Shown here piece after piece: positions 30,896-41,809 of a DNA stretch of 51,239 nucleotides. Source of the stretch: Mycolicibacterium rhodesiae JS60 (GTDB lineage Bacteria > Actinomycetota > Actinomycetes > Mycobacteriales > Mycobacteriaceae); the NCBI GenBank assembly GCA_000230935.2, contig AGIQ01000016.1, positions 1 to 51,239 on the forward strand, written 5' to 3'. The notes under the pieces were generated by a model. That model had not been told where the DNA came from. It searched no databases and worked only from the letters and a program-made list of their open reading frames with translations. The translations under genes were made by a program, and so were the position numbers. How positions within the stretch are numbered: the first letter of the stretch is position 1; every line of letters begins with the position of its first letter.

Positions 30896-32338
30896 ATGCA
30901 CCGACGACACCTTGCCCGCCTGCTGGCGATCGCGGGCACCGCTGTGGTGCTCGCCGGCTGCGGCACAACCATCTCGGGCAAGCCCGTCTCGGTGTTCGAC
31001 GACCCGTTCAAGGTCGGCGGCCTGCAGGCGGTCGACGGAGCCAGCGGCCTGCGCTCGAATGCCGAGCCACCGGACCGCAAGGTGTCCGGCACCGACGGCG
31101 GCAAGGACGACGAGCTCGCCGTCCAGTCGATCAGCGATCTGGAGGCGTTCTGGACGGACCTCTACCAGGGCACCTTCGACGGCCAGTTCAAACCGGTGAA
31201 GGACCTGATCTCCTGGGACTCCGACGACTACGACGGCGAATTCTGTGGCACCTCAACCTCCGGACTGACCAACGCCGGCTTCTGCAGGAAGGACGACATC
31301 ATCGGCTGGGATCGCGGGGTGCTGCTGCCAGCATTGCGAGAAGCCAACGGCGACATGGCGATCACGATGGTGCTGGCCCACGAGTACGGACACGCCATCC
31401 AGAAAATGGCCAAGCTCAACAAGAAGGGCACTCCGACGCTGGTGGCCGAGCAGCAGGCGGATTGTTTCGCCGGCGTCTACCTGCGGTGGGTGGCCGAGGG
31501 CAACTCGAAACGGTTCACGCTGAGCACCGGCGACGGGCTGAATAACCTTCTGGCCGCGATGATCTCGTTCCGCGACCCGCTGCTGAGCCAGGACGACTAC
31601 TTCGACACCGGTAACGAGCACGGCTCAGCCTTCGAGCGGATCTCGGCCTTCCAGTTCGGGTTCACCGATGGACCGTCGTCCTGCGCGGCCATCGATGCCC
31701 AGGAGATCGGCCAGCGCCGCGGCGATCTGCCGATCGAGCTGCAGAGCGACCAGACCGGTGAGTGGCCGGTGACCGAGGAGTCGGTCCGGTCAATCATCGA
31801 GGCGATGAACATCCTGTTCAAACCGCAGACTCCGCCGACGCTGAGCTTCGATGCGGGCTCGGCCGCGAAGTGCCCCGACGCCCGGCCCAGCCCGCCGGTG
31901 TCGTTCTGCCCGGCAACCAACACGGTTGCCGTCGATCTGCCCGCGCTGGAGAAGATGGGCGCCTCGAACGAGGGTGAGGAGAACGTCCTTGTCACCGGCG
32001 ACAACAGCGCCTACTCAGTGCTGGTGTCGCGGTACATGCTTGCGGTGCAACACGAACGCGGCGGACTGGTGCTCGACAATGCCGAGGCCGGCCTGCGCAC
32101 CGCCTGCCTGACGGGCGTGGCCACCACCAAGCTGTCCAAGGAAGTCACCACCCCCGACGGCAACACCGTTGCGCTCACCGCCGGGGACATCGACGAGGCC
32201 GTATCGGGCCTGCTGACAAACGGTCTCGTCGCCAGCGATATCAACGGTGAGTCGGTGCCCGCCGGGTTCAACCGCATCGACGCGTTCCGCATCGGGGTGC
32301 TCGGCGATCAGGACCGCTGCATCAAGCGATTCCCGTAG
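30896..32338 (+). CDS. Lipoprotein zinc metallopeptidase (YpfJ-like, possibly LpqM)
   Basis: This 480-residue protein has a lipoprotein signal with lipobox LAGC (Cys22). The metallopeptidase motif HEYGH (His162, Glu163, His166) is followed by EQQADCFAGVYLRW, the pattern of the putative neutral zinc metallopeptidase family. The rest is a secreted soluble domain with six or more cysteines. It is likely anchored on the outer face of the cell membrane. The gene resembles M. tuberculosis lpqM in length and type, but I did not align them. It lies between dinG and glgP, where M. tuberculosis has no such gene. Substrate unknown. Confidence 0.82.
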   Translation: MHRRHLARLLAIAGTAVVLAGCGTTISGKPVSVFDDPFKVGGLQAVDGASGLRSNAEPPDRKVSGTDGGKDDELAVQSISDLEAFWTDLYQGTFDGQFKPVKDLISWDSDDYDGEFCGTSTSGLTNAGFCRKDDIIGWDRGVLLPALREANGDMAITMVLAHEYGHAIQKMAKLNKKGTPTLVAEQQADCFAGVYLRWVAEGNSKRFTLSTGDGLNNLLAAMISFRDPLLSQDDYFDTGNEHGSAFERISAFQFGFTDGPSSCAAIDAQEIGQRRGDLPIELQSDQTGEWPVTEESVRSIIEAMNILFKPQTPPTLSFDAGSAAKCPDARPSPPVSFCPATNTVAVDLPALEKMGASNEGEENVLVTGDNSAYSVLVSRYMLAVQHERGGLVLDNAEAGLRTACLTGVATTKLSKEVTTPDGNTVALTAGDIDEAVSGLLTNGLVASDINGESVPAGFNRIDAFRIGVLGDQDRCIKRFP

Positions 32339-32352
32339 TCGGGGCGTCGCCC

Positions 32353-32404
32353 AGTGTGCGTTGGGATCGCGCATCCGCTGGACTTTTCGATCTGAGCGCA
32401 CACT
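32353..32404. other. Long-loop inverted repeat
   Basis: AGTGTGCG and CGCACACT form an 8-bp inverted repeat around 36 bases, just after the metallopeptidase stop. It could be a terminator-like structure or a protein site; the long loop makes a simple hairpin terminator less likely. Confidence 0.25.
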
Positions 32405-32411
32405 CGGGGAT

Positions 32412-32474
32412 ATGGATCCACTCGAGCTGTACATCCTCGGTCCCAACGTGGCCGCGCGCACCGAATCCCGTTGA
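32412..32474 (+). CDS. Possible 20-residue peptide
   Basis: The ATG at 32412 opens a 20-codon frame (MDPLELYILGP then NVAARTESR) ending in TGA at 32472-32474. GGGGA lies immediately upstream, too close for an ideal ribosome-binding site. It falls in the gap between the convergent metallopeptidase and the third porin gene. There is no support beyond the frame itself. Confidence 0.2.
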   Translation: MDPLELYILGPNVAARTESR

Positions 32475-32523
32475 GTCAGAATCAGGAGCGAGATGTCGGG
32501 CAATTCATCGCGCTCAGCTCTGA

Positions 32524-33258
32524 CTAGATCTTCTTCGTCACGCCGTACCAGGACAGGATCGCGTCGCCCTCGTCGGTGGACTTCGACAACGTCGCGTAGG
32601 AGCGGATGAACGACTCCCCCACGCAGCCGTCGATCTTGACGTGGAAGTTGCTGATGGAGACCCAGGGCCGGTCGCCCCGGTACTCCTTCTTGGTCACCGG
32701 GACGACATTGATGATGCCCGGCTTGAGACCGACGGTGATACCGCCGCCGATGTTCCCGCCGACGCCGGGCAGGAAGCCCTCGGCCGCGTTGTTGGGGAAA
32801 TCCAACCCCAGGAAGCCGATGGACGGGTTGATGCCGGCGGTGCCGGTCAGCGAGACACCGTTGGACGTGCTCATGTCGATGCCGCAGCCGATCTGGTAGC
32901 CGACCTCGAACACGCCCTTCGGTAAGTCACCGGGTCCGTCGAGCGCGCCGTTGAAGACGCCTCCCACGGTGTACTCGCGGGAAGAGATCGCGGTGGTCAG
33001 TGGTGCATTCGGCATCTGGGTCTCGTCCTTGGCCGAGATCGTCAGGGTCCAGCCGTCGGGCGACTTGGTGGTGGCCGGCGGTGTGGAGGCCACCCTGCCG
33101 TCGTCGACCGGCGGAGCGGCCGGGTCGATGGCGGGGTCTGCCACGGCGACGGGCTGGCCCAGGTCGGGACCGCCGGGATCGGGGTCGGCCAACGCGGGTA
33201 CCGGCGTCGCCAACAAGGTCCCCACCAGCGCTATCAGCGCGGCACGACGTACAACCAC
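32524..33258 (-). CDS. MspA-family porin, copy 3
   Basis: This 244-residue exported protein starts at GTG 33258. It has signal peptide VVRRAALIALVGTLLATPV to PALADP, a Pro-rich spacer, then an MspA domain with GVFEVGYQIGCGIDMS, LKPGIINVVPVTKKEYRG and SFIRSYATLSKSTD. The cysteine pair (YQIGC and KIDGC) is the same as in the two tandem porins at 1.3-2.9 kb, but the middle carries an insertion rich in Gly (GVGGNIGGGI) that may lengthen a loop or the pore rim. It is separated from its paralogues by 30 kb and is flanked by glgP (minus) and the metallopeptidase (plus), so it is a single-gene unit. Confidence 0.88.
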   Translation of the reverse strand: MVVRRAALIALVGTLLATPVPALADPDPGGPDLGQPVAVADPAIDPAAPPVDDGRVASTPPATTKSPDGWTLTISAKDETQMPNAPLTTAISSREYTVGGVFNGALDGPGDLPKGVFEVGYQIGCGIDMSTSNGVSLTGTAGINPSIGFLGLDFPNNAAEGFLPGVGGNIGGGITVGLKPGIINVVPVTKKEYRGDRPWVSISNFHVKIDGCVGESFIRSYATLSKSTDEGDAILSWYGVTKKI

Positions 33259-33377
33259 TGCCCCGAACGCCTTCCCGGAGCCCGATGGTCCGCCCCGATG
33301 CGGGACCCCTCGACGCTCCTGTTGGGAACCTACAGGTGGCTCCCATGCACTGCTAACCGGATCTCGAACTCCCAGCG

Positions 33378-35960
33378 TTACGCCAGCGTGACGAGCCCGA
33401 GCTCGTTGTCGCTGGCCAGCAGCGGGTGATGCGGCAGCACGCGCACCGTGTACCCGAGCGATCCGGCCAGCGGCAGCGGCGTCGTCGTCCGGAAAACGTC
33501 GGTGCCGCCGTCGCCGGGACCCGTCAGCGCCATGGCGACGGTGATCGGGTCCTGCAGGGCGTCCGCGGCGTCGACGCGACCGAGTACCGCCTGCACCACC
33601 ACCTCGTCAGGCCTGAGCCCGGCCAGCTGCACGGTGGCCGTCAGCGTCAGCTCCGAGCCCAGCAGCGGGGTGTCCGGTAGGCCAGTGCTGTCCACATCGG
33701 TGATCTGAATCCTGGGCCAGGCCTCCCGCGCTCGCAGCCGATAAGCCGACAATTCGCGGGCGGTGCCGAACGGCAACCCGTCGACGGGCGCGCTGGTCCG
33801 GTTGAACGACTGCGCGGCCGGTGCGTAGTACTTCTCGGTGTAGTCGCGGACCATCCGCGACGCCAGCACCTTGGGGCCCAGCGACTGCAACGTGTGCCGG
33901 ACCATCTCGACCCACCGGTTCGGCACGCCATTGTCGTCGCGGTCGTAAAACCGCGGTGTGACCGAATGTTCCAGCAGGTCGTAGAGCGCGGCAGCCTCCA
34001 GGTCGTCGCGCCGCCCTTCGTCCGCCAGGCCGTCGGCTGTCGGTATCTCCCAACCGTTTTCGCCGTCGTACCACTCGTCCCACCAGCCGTCCCGGATGGA
34101 CAGGTTGAGCCCGCCGTTCAGCGCGCTCTTCATGCCCGACGTACCGCAGGCCTCCAGCGGACGCAGCGGATTGTTCAGCCACACATCGCATCCCCAGTAC
34201 AACTGGCGCGCCATGGACATGTCGTAGTCGGGAAGGAAAGCGATGCGATGACGGACTTCCGGCCGATCGGCGAACTTCACGACCTGCTGGATGAGCGCCT
34301 TGCCCGCGTCGTCGGCGGGATGGGATTTGCCGGCCACGATCAGCTGAAGCGGCTTGTCCTCGTCGAGCAGCAGCGCCTCGAGCCGGGCCGGATCACGCAG
34401 CATCAGCGTGAGACGCTTGTAGGTCGGAACGCGCCGGGCGAAGCCGATGGTCAGCACATCCGGGTCGAAAGCTGTTGCAATCCAACCAAGTTCGGCATCA
34501 GATGCGCCACGCTCGAGCCAGGACCTGCGGACCCGGGCCCGGACGTCCTCGACCAGCAGGGCGCGCAGCTGCGAACGGATCCACCAGATGTGACCGGTGT
34601 CCACCTGCTGCAGCCGCTGCCAGACGTTGGGCTCGCGCAACGCCTCGGTGGAGCCGGCCAGCTCGCGACCGAGCTGAAGCCATTGCGGGGCGGCCCACGT
34701 CGGGCCATGCACGCCGTTGGTGATCGAGCCGATCGGAACCTCGGAAGGGTCGAAGCCAGGCCACAATTCGTCGAACATCGTCCGGCTGACCCGCCCGTGC
34801 AGCAGCGACACCCCGTTGGCGCGCTGGGCCAGCCGCAGGCCCATGTGCGCCATGTTGAACTTCGACGGATCGTCCTCGGCCCCGAATGCCAGCACCCGCC
34901 CCACCGGAACACCGGGCAGCAGCCCGGTTTTGCCGTCGTCACCGAAATAGCGTTGCACCATCGCATGCGGGAACCGGTCGATGCCGGCGGGCACCGGGGT
35001 ATGCGTGGTGAACACCGTCGCCGAGCGCACCAGGGTGAGCGCGGTGTCGAAATCGAGCTGCTGCTCGGAGATGTACTCGCGTATCCGCTCCACGCCCAGG
35101 AAACCGGCATGGCCCTCGTTCATGTGGAACACATCCGGCGCGGGCCGGCCCTCGATCGCGGTGAACGCGCGGATGGCCCGCACGCCGCCGATGCCCGCCA
35201 GCAGCTCCTGCTTGATGCGGTGTTCCTGGTCGCCGCCATACAGCCGGTCGGTGACATTACGCAGGTCGTGCTCGTTTTCGGGGATGTCCGAGTCCAGCAG
35301 CAGCAGCGGTATCCGGCCGACCTGGGCCACCCACACCCGGGCCCGCAACACCTTGGCGTCCGGCATCGCCAGCTCCACCAGCACCGGTGCCCCTGCGGCA
35401 TCGGTCAGCAACCGCAGCGGAAGCCCCTGCGGGTCCAGCGAGGGGTAGTTCTCGTGCTGCCAGCCGTCGGCGGTCAGCGACTGCCGGAAGTATCCGGACC
35501 GGTAGTAGAGGCCGACGGCGATCAGCGGCAGCCCCAGATCCGACGCGGACTTGAGGTGGTCGCCGGCCAGAATGCCCAGACCACCCGAATAGTTGGGCAG
35601 CACCTCGGCGACACCGAACTCCATCGAGAAGTAGGCGATACCGGTCGGCATCTCCGCAGCGTCCTGCTGCTGATACCACATCGGCCGGTTCAGATAGTCG
35701 TCCAGATCGGCAGCAAGCTGGTCGAGAATGTTCAGGAACTGTTCATCGGTGGCCAACTCGTCGAGCCGGGCCGGGGTGACCGCACCGAGCAGTGCCACCG
35801 GATCCTGGCCCGTCTGCAGCCACAACTGCGGATCGATCGAGGCGAACAGATCCTGCGTCGGTTTATCCCACGACCACCGCAGATTGGTGGAGAGCCGACC
35901 GAGTGCTGCGAGCCGATCGGGCAAATGGGCACGGACCGTGAACCTGCGGAGAGCCTTCAC
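33378..35960 (-). CDS. glgP: Glycogen/alpha-glucan phosphorylase
   Basis: This 860-residue PLP-dependent phosphorylase starts at GTG 35960 (VKALRRFTVRAHLPDRL). Recognisable parts are FSMEFGVAEVLPNYSGGLGILAGDHLKSAS, VFHMNEGHAGFLG, and the PLP-lysine segment EACGTSGMKSALNGG near residue 610. It releases glucose-1-phosphate from alpha-1,4-glucans. It is encoded divergently from glgE-glgB, as in M. tuberculosis (Rv1328), with a 190-base intergenic region. The length matches the actinobacterial type of phosphorylase, longer than the enteric GlgP. Confidence 0.93.
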   Translation of the reverse strand: MKALRRFTVRAHLPDRLAALGRLSTNLRWSWDKPTQDLFASIDPQLWLQTGQDPVALLGAVTPARLDELATDEQFLNILDQLAADLDDYLNRPMWYQQQDAAEMPTGIAYFSMEFGVAEVLPNYSGGLGILAGDHLKSASDLGLPLIAVGLYYRSGYFRQSLTADGWQHENYPSLDPQGLPLRLLTDAAGAPVLVELAMPDAKVLRARVWVAQVGRIPLLLLDSDIPENEHDLRNVTDRLYGGDQEHRIKQELLAGIGGVRAIRAFTAIEGRPAPDVFHMNEGHAGFLGVERIREYISEQQLDFDTALTLVRSATVFTTHTPVPAGIDRFPHAMVQRYFGDDGKTGLLPGVPVGRVLAFGAEDDPSKFNMAHMGLRLAQRANGVSLLHGRVSRTMFDELWPGFDPSEVPIGSITNGVHGPTWAAPQWLQLGRELAGSTEALREPNVWQRLQQVDTGHIWWIRSQLRALLVEDVRARVRRSWLERGASDAELGWIATAFDPDVLTIGFARRVPTYKRLTLMLRDPARLEALLLDEDKPLQLIVAGKSHPADDAGKALIQQVVKFADRPEVRHRIAFLPDYDMSMARQLYWGCDVWLNNPLRPLEACGTSGMKSALNGGLNLSIRDGWWDEWYDGENGWEIPTADGLADEGRRDDLEAAALYDLLEHSVTPRFYDRDDNGVPNRWVEMVRHTLQSLGPKVLASRMVRDYTEKYYAPAAQSFNRTSAPVDGLPFGTARELSAYRLRAREAWPRIQITDVDSTGLPDTPLLGSELTLTATVQLAGLRPDEVVVQAVLGRVDAADALQDPITVAMALTGPGDGGTDVFRTTTPLPLAGSLGYTVRVLPHHPLLASDNELGLVTLA

Positions 35961-36152
35961 GTGATCCAACCTTACTGAGATTCGCCGGCACCCACTGCCG
36001 AGCGTGGGCTTCTTCCCCCCGCAGTCATTCGGGCCACTACGGTGTGAATAGAGCGCGATGCGGTTACCCCGAGGGGCAAGGAGTCTCAGCGAAGACCGAC
36101 CGAGCCGGCGCGGGGCAGACCACGCCGCACAAGTCAGGAATGGAGTGGTTGG

Positions 36153-38240
36153 GTGCCCGGTCGTATCGAGATCGATGACGTCGCACCCGTCGTGTCCTGC
36201 GGTACCTACCCGGCCAAAGCGGTCGTCGGCGAAGTGGTGCCGGTTTCCGGGTCGGTGTGGCGCGAGGGTCACGACGCGGTGGCGGCGACGTTGGTGGTGC
36301 GCTATCTCGGAACGTCCTATCCCCAATTGGGGCAGAGCCCCGCCCGCCGGGTCAAGGCGCTCGAGGGCGCCGACCGAGCGGACGCGGCGCCGCCCGCCAG
36401 CCGGGTCAAACCCCAGCTGTATGCGATGTCGTTGGGCCGCACCCCAGATCTGTTTCACGGCCAGTTCGTGCCCGATCGGGTGGGTCTATGGACCTTCCGG
36501 ATCGACGGCTGGGGTGACCCCAGCACCACGTGGCGCAATGCCGTCACCGCGAAATTGAACGCGGGCCAAGGCGAATCGGAACTCGACAACGATCTGCTTG
36601 TCGGTGCGCGCCTGCTGGCGCGGGCGGCCACCGGCGTGCCCCGCGACCGCCGGACACCGCTGCTCGACGCCGCGGCCGCCCTGCGCGAACCCGGCGATCC
36701 GCTGACCCGCGCCGCGCTGGCGCTCTCCCACGAGGTCACCGAGCTGCTGGAGCAGTTCCCGCTGCGGGAGCTGGTCACCCGAGGCGCCACCTACGGGGTG
36801 TGGGTGGACCGGCCGTTGGCGCGCTGCGGCGCCTGGTATGAGCTGTTCCCCCGGTCCACCGGGGGCCGCGACAACAGCGGCCGGCCGGTGCACGGCACAT
36901 TCGCCACCGCGGCGACCGCGCTTCCCCGGGTCGCCTCGATGGGATTCAACGTCGTCTACCTGCCGCCCATCCATCCAATCGGCAAGGTGCACCGCAAGGG
37001 CCGCAACAACAGCGTGACCGCCGAGCCGGGTGACGTCGGGTCGCCGTGGGCGATCGGCAGCGACGAGGGCGGCCACGACGCGATTCATCCCGACCTGGGC
37101 ACGATCGACGACTTCGACCGGTTCGTGGCCGCCGCGCGTGAGAACGGTCTCGAAGTGGCCCTGGATCTGGCTTTGCAATGCGCGCCGGACCACCCGTGGG
37201 CGAAGGAGCACCGGCAATGGTTCACCGAGTTGCCCGACGGCACCATCGCTTACGCGGAGAACCCACCGAAGAAGTACCAGGACATCTATCCGCTGAACTT
37301 CGACAACGATCCCGGCGGGCTCTACGACGAGGTGCTGCGCGTGGTCCGGCACTGGATACACCACGGCATCAAGATCTTTCGGGTCGACAACCCGCACACC
37401 AAGCCACCGAACTTCTGGGCCTGGCTGATCAGCCAGGTCAAATCGGCCGATCCCGACGTGCTGTTCCTGGCCGAAGCGTTTACCCGGCCGGCGCGTTTGA
37501 ACGGCCTGGCGAAACTCGGCTTCACCCAGTCGTATTCGTACTTCACCTGGCGGACCGCCAAGTGGGAGATCGAGGAGTTCGGCCGCCAGATCGCCGAGCA
37601 CGCCGACTACACGCGGCCCAACCTGTTCGTGAACACCCCCGACATCCTTCACGAGAGCCTGCAGCAGGGCGGTCCCGGCATGTTCGCGATCCGTGCCGTG
37701 CTGGCCTCGACCATGGGCACGTCGTGGGGGGTGTATTCGGGTTTCGAACTGTTCGAGCACGTTGCGGTGCGCGCGGGCAGCGAGGAATACCTGGACTCCG
37801 AGAAATACGAGCTGCGACCACGCGACTTCGAAGGTGCGCTGGCGGAGGGCCGATCGTTGGAGCCATTCCTCAAGCGTCTCAACGAGATCCGCCGTGTCCA
37901 CCCCGCGTTGTGCCAGATGCGCACGATCAGATTCCACCACATCGACAACGACGCACTGCTGGCCTACAGCAAGTTCGACCCCGTCTCCGGCGACACCGTG
38001 CTGGTGGTGGTGACGCTCAACGCATTCGGCCCCGAGGAAGGCACCCTGTGGCTGGACATGGCCGCATTGGGTATGCACCCCTACGACAGGTTCTGGGTCC
38101 GCGACGAGATCACCGGCGAGGAATACCAGTGGGGACAGTCGAACTATGTGCGACTGGCGCCGTCCCGGGCCGTCGCGCACATCTTGAACATGCCGTTGGT
38201 ACCGCAGGAGCAGCGAGCGAGTCTGCTGCGGCGGGAATGA
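36153..38240 (+). CDS. glgE: Alpha-1,4-glucan:maltose-1-phosphate maltosyltransferase
   Basis: This 695-residue GH13 enzyme starts at GTG 36153 (MPGRIEIDD). The nucleophile is Asp412 in KIFRVDNPHTKP and the acid/base Glu441 in LAEAFTRP. GlgE extends glucans with maltosyl units from maltose-1-phosphate; in M. tuberculosis its loss is lethal through maltose-1-phosphate build-up. GlgB is the next gene (25-base gap) and adds the branches to GlgE-made chains, so the operon is functionally coherent. Confidence 0.96.
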   Translation: MPGRIEIDDVAPVVSCGTYPAKAVVGEVVPVSGSVWREGHDAVAATLVVRYLGTSYPQLGQSPARRVKALEGADRADAAPPASRVKPQLYAMSLGRTPDLFHGQFVPDRVGLWTFRIDGWGDPSTTWRNAVTAKLNAGQGESELDNDLLVGARLLARAATGVPRDRRTPLLDAAAALREPGDPLTRAALALSHEVTELLEQFPLRELVTRGATYGVWVDRPLARCGAWYELFPRSTGGRDNSGRPVHGTFATAATALPRVASMGFNVVYLPPIHPIGKVHRKGRNNSVTAEPGDVGSPWAIGSDEGGHDAIHPDLGTIDDFDRFVAAARENGLEVALDLALQCAPDHPWAKEHRQWFTELPDGTIAYAENPPKKYQDIYPLNFDNDPGGLYDEVLRVVRHWIHHGIKIFRVDNPHTKPPNFWAWLISQVKSADPDVLFLAEAFTRPARLNGLAKLGFTQSYSYFTWRTAKWEIEEFGRQIAEHADYTRPNLFVNTPDILHESLQQGGPGMFAIRAVLASTMGTSWGVYSGFELFEHVAVRAGSEEYLDSEKYELRPRDFEGALAEGRSLEPFLKRLNEIRRVHPALCQMRTIRFHHIDNDALLAYSKFDPVSGDTVLVVVTLNAFGPEEGTLWLDMAALGMHPYDRFWVRDEITGEEYQWGQSNYVRLAPSRAVAHILNMPLVPQEQRASLLRRE

Positions 38241-38265
38241 CGCGAACTGAAAAGGAGCCTCGGCC

Positions 38266-40461
<2,196 letters not shown>

Positions 40462-40464
40462 GCG

Positions 40465-41361
40465 TCAGTACAGCGCGTTGGCGAGGTTGCGCCGGCCGGT
40501 GATCACATCGGGATCAGCGGGGTCGAACAGCTCGAACAGCTCTATGAGCCGCGTGCGCACCTTGGTGCGGTCGTCATCGGATGTCTTGCGCACCAGGGCG
40601 ATCAGCCGGTCGAAGGCGGGAATCACGTCCTGATTGAGGATCTGCACGTCGGCGGCGGCGAAGGCGGCGTCGATATCGTCGGGCGCCGCATCGGCCGCGG
40701 CGACGACCTCGGGACTGTGGGACGTGGCGCGCTCGAGGAAGGTCATCTGCCGCAGCGCGCCCTTGGCCTCGACATGCCCGGGGTCGGCGTCAAGAATGGC
40801 CTGATAGGCCGCCGCGGCGGCCGTGAAATCGCCGGCCTCGAGGAGGTCGCGAGCCTGCGCCAGCGCGGGATCGACGGCTGCCTCGTCCTCGGAATCGGCT
40901 GAGCCGGAAAGTTTTCCGGCGGTCGCCGAAAGCAGCGAGTCGATCCAGCGGCGCAGCTGCTCCGGCGGCTGCGGGCCTTGGAAGCTGGCCAGCGGCTGAC
41001 CGCCGGCCAGGGCCACCACCGTGGGCACCGCCTCGATGCCGAACATCTGGGCCACCCGCGGAACCACATCGACGTTGACTGTGGCCAACGACCACTTCCC
41101 GGCGTCGTCGGCGGCCAGGACGCCAAGGGCCTCGGCGAGCTGCACCGAGGCGTCACTGCGGGGCGACCAGAGCACCACGACAACGGGCACCTGGCCCGAC
41201 CGGACCAGTACTTCGGCTTCGAAGTTCGCCTCGGTGACCTCTATGCCGCCGCTGGGGGCGGCACCACCGCCGGGCGAGGGCTGCTGGGCTCGCTGCTTGA
41301 GGCCGGACAGATCGACAGCACCGGCCATGGCGGGGCCGATGGAGGGGCGTGGACGTGTCAC
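40465..41361 (-). CDS. Thioredoxin-fold/TPR protein (YbbN/CnoX-like), no redox cysteines
   Basis: This 298-residue protein starts at GTG 41361 and corresponds to Rv1324. Residues about 42-155 are a thioredoxin fold in which the active-site WCxxC is replaced by WSPRS (Ser66 and Ser69), so no disulfide chemistry is possible. Residues about 165-298 form TPR-like helices (LAQARDLLEAGDFTAAAAAYQAIL). This architecture is that of the CnoX/YbbN chaperone family. It is convergent with glgB and follows a DUF3817 gene on the same strand. Client proteins are unknown. Confidence 0.88.
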   Translation of the reverse strand: MTRPRPSIGPAMAGAVDLSGLKQRAQQPSPGGGAAPSGGIEVTEANFEAEVLVRSGQVPVVVVLWSPRSDASVQLAEALGVLAADDAGKWSLATVNVDVVPRVAQMFGIEAVPTVVALAGGQPLASFQGPQPPEQLRRWIDSLLSATAGKLSGSADSEDEAAVDPALAQARDLLEAGDFTAAAAAYQAILDADPGHVEAKGALRQMTFLERATSHSPEVVAAADAAPDDIDAAFAAADVQILNQDVIPAFDRLIALVRKTSDDDRTKVRTRLIELFELFDPADPDVITGRRNLANALY

Positions 41362-41374
41362 GTACCCAAGTCTG

Positions 41375-41749
41375 TCACGTCGTCGTCGCGGCAGAATCCC
41401 GCGGTTGAGGAGACGCCACGGCAGGCCGCCCATCACCCAATTTGGCGGTCCGATCGGCCCATATGAGGAAGATCACACTTCCGAGCGGCACGATACTGCC
41501 CAGCAACGCCAGCGACCAGGTCAGGACTCCCCACTTGTAGGCGATCCCGGCAACGAGAGCAGTGATCACAAATGCGATGAACACCAGTCCGTGCGCCATG
41601 CCGAAGATCTTGACGCCGATCTCGGTGCGCGGGCTGCCCAGGTACTTGAAGTACATCCCGACCAGCAGGCCAACCCAACTCACTGCTTCGGCCAGCGCCA
41701 CCAACCGGAACCACCCAGCCGTGCTGCGGATATCGAACGCGCTCGTCAT
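41375..41749 (-). CDS. DUF3817 membrane protein, second copy
   Basis: This 124-residue protein has three to four membrane segments. It shares the DUF3817 pattern with the gene at 15581: WFRLVALAEAVSWVGLLVGM, then IGVKIFGMAHGLVFIAF and LALLGSIVPLGSVIFL. The ATG at 41749 is used. It is 14 bases upstream of the thioredoxin-like gene, probably in one transcript. Function unknown; the C-terminal Ala/Thr tail is cytoplasmic or periplasmic depending on topology. Confidence 0.8.
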   Translation of the reverse strand: MTSAFDIRSTAGWFRLVALAEAVSWVGLLVGMYFKYLGSPRTEIGVKIFGMAHGLVFIAFVITALVAGIAYKWGVLTWSLALLGSIVPLGSVIFLIWADRTAKLGDGRPAVASPQPRDSAATTT

Positions 41750-41809
41750 GCCGCCATTGTGCCGCAGCGGTACGCCAGCTACTACGTCGCGTCGTTTGAC
41801 GTATGTCGG

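Noticed and set aside
33894..35978. Long plus-strand frame (694 codons) opposite glgP
   Set aside because: Antisense frames of this length are common in high-GC genes; composition is His/Arg/Gln-rich with no motif, and glgP on the other strand has clear domains.
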